The position numbers were made by a program, and so were the translations under genes. DNA of 16,253 nucleotides from JAJPXC01 sp964628905. GTDB taxonomy: Bacteria > Bacteroidota > Bacteroidia > Bacteroidales > Muribaculaceae. Numbering within the stretch: the stretch's first letter is position 1; each line of letters begins with the position of its first letter. The notes under the pieces are model-generated. The model had not been told where the DNA came from, did not search any database, and saw only the letters and a program-made list of their open reading frames with translations. Location: NCBI GenBank assembly GCA_964628905.1, contig CAZVNS010000036.1:1-16253 (forward strand), in the 5' to 3' direction. This document shows positions 13,813-16,253 of the stretch, one piece after another.

Positions 13813-16253
13813 TTATAAACGAAGTTTCATTACAATACCGTTGCTCAGCTTAACAATGTATATTGCATTGGGGGTGAGAGAAAACTCTTCGTATTCACAC
13901 ATGTTATCTCTTTTGGCTATTAGTAATCCTCCTAAATCATAAATATGACAAGTAAGATTATTTCCATTTAACACTTTAAGGGTAGAACCATCAGCGAAGA
14001 CTCTCACATCGTCCGAGTCTATCGTTTCAACACCGGAATATCCATTCTCGGAAACATTAAACCCTAATGTCACACCATAAAGAACATCTCCAGTCTCAGT
14101 TTTAACAAACGCTCGTACTGCATAATCACCATATGCTAATTCTCCGTTAGAGAATATATGCTGCATTGACTCGTCAGTGTTTATTGTAACGACATTTTGT
14201 GGTGCAAACGCTCGTGATGAATACTGGTTAGTCTGCCAATATTCATATCCTTGACTTGTTATGACTTCAGAACCTGCCACATAATATCCGCACAAAATCA
14301 GAGCGTTATTTTCTCTGTCTGTTCTGAAAACTGTATATACACTTGCCGGATAATATACAAATTCTGATTCTGTTCTGAAGGTTTTCCAGTCATTCGATGT
14401 GTAAATTTCATCAAGATAACGAACGGCAGTACGATACTGATAATCTGTATTTGGCTCTAACATACCGTTAACAAGCGAAACTGAAATTTCACCATCCTCT
14501 CGTTTAACTCCCTTTGTAAATGCAGGATCTGACTGCCATCCTTCCATTTGTTTCCACTGGCATCCAAACTCAGCAGAACTATAAGAATCGCAATCTATTT
14601 CTCCATTCATTGTGGCTGAACGATTAGATATATTAGACACACTCAGTGTTGACGTAGAAATTGCTTTTGTAGTGAAAGTCTGCTGAGTTGAATAGACTCG
14701 TCCCCCTTCGACAGTTTCGACATAACTTCTGCATGAGTATGACCTGTTTGGTGCTAATTCATTGAAGATTCGTTCTCCTGATTCGCTATCCGAGCTTACC
14801 TCTTTATCGCCAATTTCTAATCCAGAATTTACAAACGTTGCATCACCGACATTTACAGACCAAGAAATTTTCGCGGCTGTCTGATAATTCTCTTGAATAT
14901 AGACATTAGCAGATACCGATTTGGTCGTAAAACTAAAAGCATTATCAGAGGCATTCCTAGTCCACGACATTTCTTCACCATTCACTTTTGCATATATTGT
15001 AATACTATAGGTGTTGCCGGGGACTAAATTATTCAATATTTGATTATCTGTATATGGTAAAATATCCGAATAATTCAACCTATATCGTATATCTGAAACA
15101 TCGGCATCTCCTGAATCAAATACCACCTCCATTTTTGCCTTTGTTTGAGTGATATTTGAAATTGAAACGCTCACATTGACCGGCAGAGTTTTATATTCGA
15201 ACCATGAATAATCCCAAGAAAGATCTTTTAACAAGGGGCAATAACGATTATTTACAAGACCTCTAAATCTAACATTATATTGCCTGTCAGGTATGAGGTC
15301 TTCAAGTGTTAAGGTATTCCCACAAATAGAGTAAGAGTGGGTGTCTTGCACTGAATTGGCAAGTGCGTACTCTATTTGAGAAACTACAGCATCTCCTTCT
15401 TGTTTGGCATCAAGTTCTAAAGATATGGACGTTTGTGTAATCTTTTTTACAGTAGCATCAATTTTCGCCCTATCTGTCTCTGCAAAATTCCATGTCCAAT
15501 TTTTTAAAATTGTATAATATGTTTTATTGCCATCTATTATTGCATATGCTCTCCACCCAATACCCAATTGGGGCGCAAGGTTATTTATAGTCGTTCTTAT
15601 TGATTTATCATTTGGCGTAATAGGAATACCAATAATATCTGATGGAACAAATGAATTTGCATTCTCAAAGAAGCCATCTGATTCGATGTAGTATTCAAAC
15701 CCATAGCTGTCAACCGTAACCCCTTCATCTACATCTGCAAGGGTTGCAACTAAAGTAATTGTCGTTTGAGTCCTTTCATCTGAACTACATTTGATGAAAT
15801 AGTTGTCCAAAGTGGTAAATTCCAAAATATCTGAATACAATATATCACATCCAGCCGGTTGGACATAAGTCCGTGCCTGATAAGTTGCTCCCATTTCCAA
15901 ATTTCGTTTTACAAGAGTATATACTGAATCATTCCCACCATCTTCTACTTCTTCCCATGCGGTTGTATCTTTTTTTCGGAACTGCATTCCTCGAACATAG
16001 ATATTTGCGTCACCAAATATGACCTTACCTTCTAATTCAATTTCATGTTGGGCTAATTTTTTAATTGATGGTTTTAAAGCCTCTACTTTAGCCGTCATAA
16101 ATGAATAAGCGTCACTATATACTATATCACAGTTCTTGGCTTGCAAATATGCTCTGCAAACATATTCCGTATTTGGCTTTAATCGATTAACATTAATGGA
16201 AAATTGGGGTCACATACAAATCCCTGTGTTGAAAATTTATGAATATGGATGTT
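13813..16253 (-). CDS. Large secreted Ig/FN3-like repeat protein with T9SS-like tail, 5' partial, frameshifted
   Basis: The main frame runs from TAA at 13813 up to about 16209 and is blocked further upstream by TGA at 16210-16212. A TTG at 16146 is only the first possible start, not the real one: coding sense continues above it (SINVNRLKPNTEYVCRAYLQ). Above the TGA another frame reads STQGFVCDPNF, which joins smoothly, so a one-base shift near 16200-16210, beside short C and T runs, is likely. The protein consists of about seven beta-sandwich repeats of 85-110 residues, each ending in a pattern like L.P.T.Y..R.YV....YS....FTT, as in fibronectin III/Ig-like domains. It ends in a T9SS-like sorting domain (VRVFADGSTLKVLN, CHIYDLGGLLI, PNAIYIVKLSNGIVMKLRL). 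It would be a surface or secreted adhesin-like protein; its ligand is unknown. Base composition is clearly more AT-rich than the centre of the window. Confidence 0.75.

Noticed and set aside
13813..16146. TTG at 16144-16146 as the true start of the repeat protein
   Set aside because: The upstream codons in frame still encode a conserved beta-sandwich pattern (LKPNTEYVCRAY), there is no signal peptide after the TTG, and the gene clearly extends further.
1..16253. CRISPR array, transposase, toxin-antitoxin or defence cassette
   Set aside because: No regularly spaced repeats, transposase-like ORFs, terminal inverted repeats around a gene, or small overlapping gene pairs were seen.

Overview
The window looks like chromosomal DNA from a gut Bacteroidales, most likely a Muribaculaceae-type organism. 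Three things point there. Promoters fit the Bacteroidetes consensus (TTTG, about 20 bases, TAnnTTTG) and there are no strong Shine-Dalgarno sites. Secreted proteins carry type IX secretion (T9SS) C-terminal sorting domains. The families present (Bacteroidetes-type LptD, DUF4369/TlpA-like lipoprotein, DUF349 protein, CotH with a T9SS tail) are typical of the order. No 16S or other species-level marker is present, so the family is an inference.

Layout, left to right. At 1-150 lies the start of an exported protein (minus strand) that runs off the left edge. At 309-2000 (minus) is a secreted T9SS cargo protein with its own promoter and terminator. At 2251-2773 (plus) is a lipoprotein gene broken by an in-frame amber codon and an apparent frameshift. 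A strong bidirectional terminator (2788-2824) separates it from a secreted CotH-family protein at 2835-4769 (minus), also with a T9SS tail. An AT-rich patch of repeated AAGACATAAA-like words follows, then lptD (4954-7704, minus), the LPS-export outer-membrane translocon. Next come a small AT-rich membrane-anchored Cys/His protein (7931-8278) and a DUF4369/TlpA-like lipoprotein (8316-9326), both minus. The spacer 9327-9607 holds a palindrome, a plus-strand promoter and a strong hairpin, which together suggest an unannotated small RNA of about 90 nt. Then come a polyprenyl-phosphate sugar-1-phosphate transferase (9608-11002) and a DUF349 protein (11020-12969), both minus and probably one operon. 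A non-coding or degenerate stretch (12970-13542) contains the DUF349 promoter, a second ORF remnant interrupted by an amber codon, and a long perfect hairpin. tRNA-Leu(UAA) lies at 13543-13626 (minus) with a textbook promoter. The right end (13813 to the edge, minus) is a visibly AT-rich gene for a large repeat-containing secreted protein with a T9SS-like tail and an apparent frameshift near 16200.

The common theme is the cell envelope: LPS export (LptD), priming of a surface glycan (sugar transferase), envelope lipoproteins and at least two, probably three, T9SS-exported proteins. I see no mobile element, CRISPR array, defence system or clear new multigene system. The best candidates for something undescribed are the putative small RNA at about 9475-9566, the two amber-interrupted ORFs, and the small Cys/His protein.
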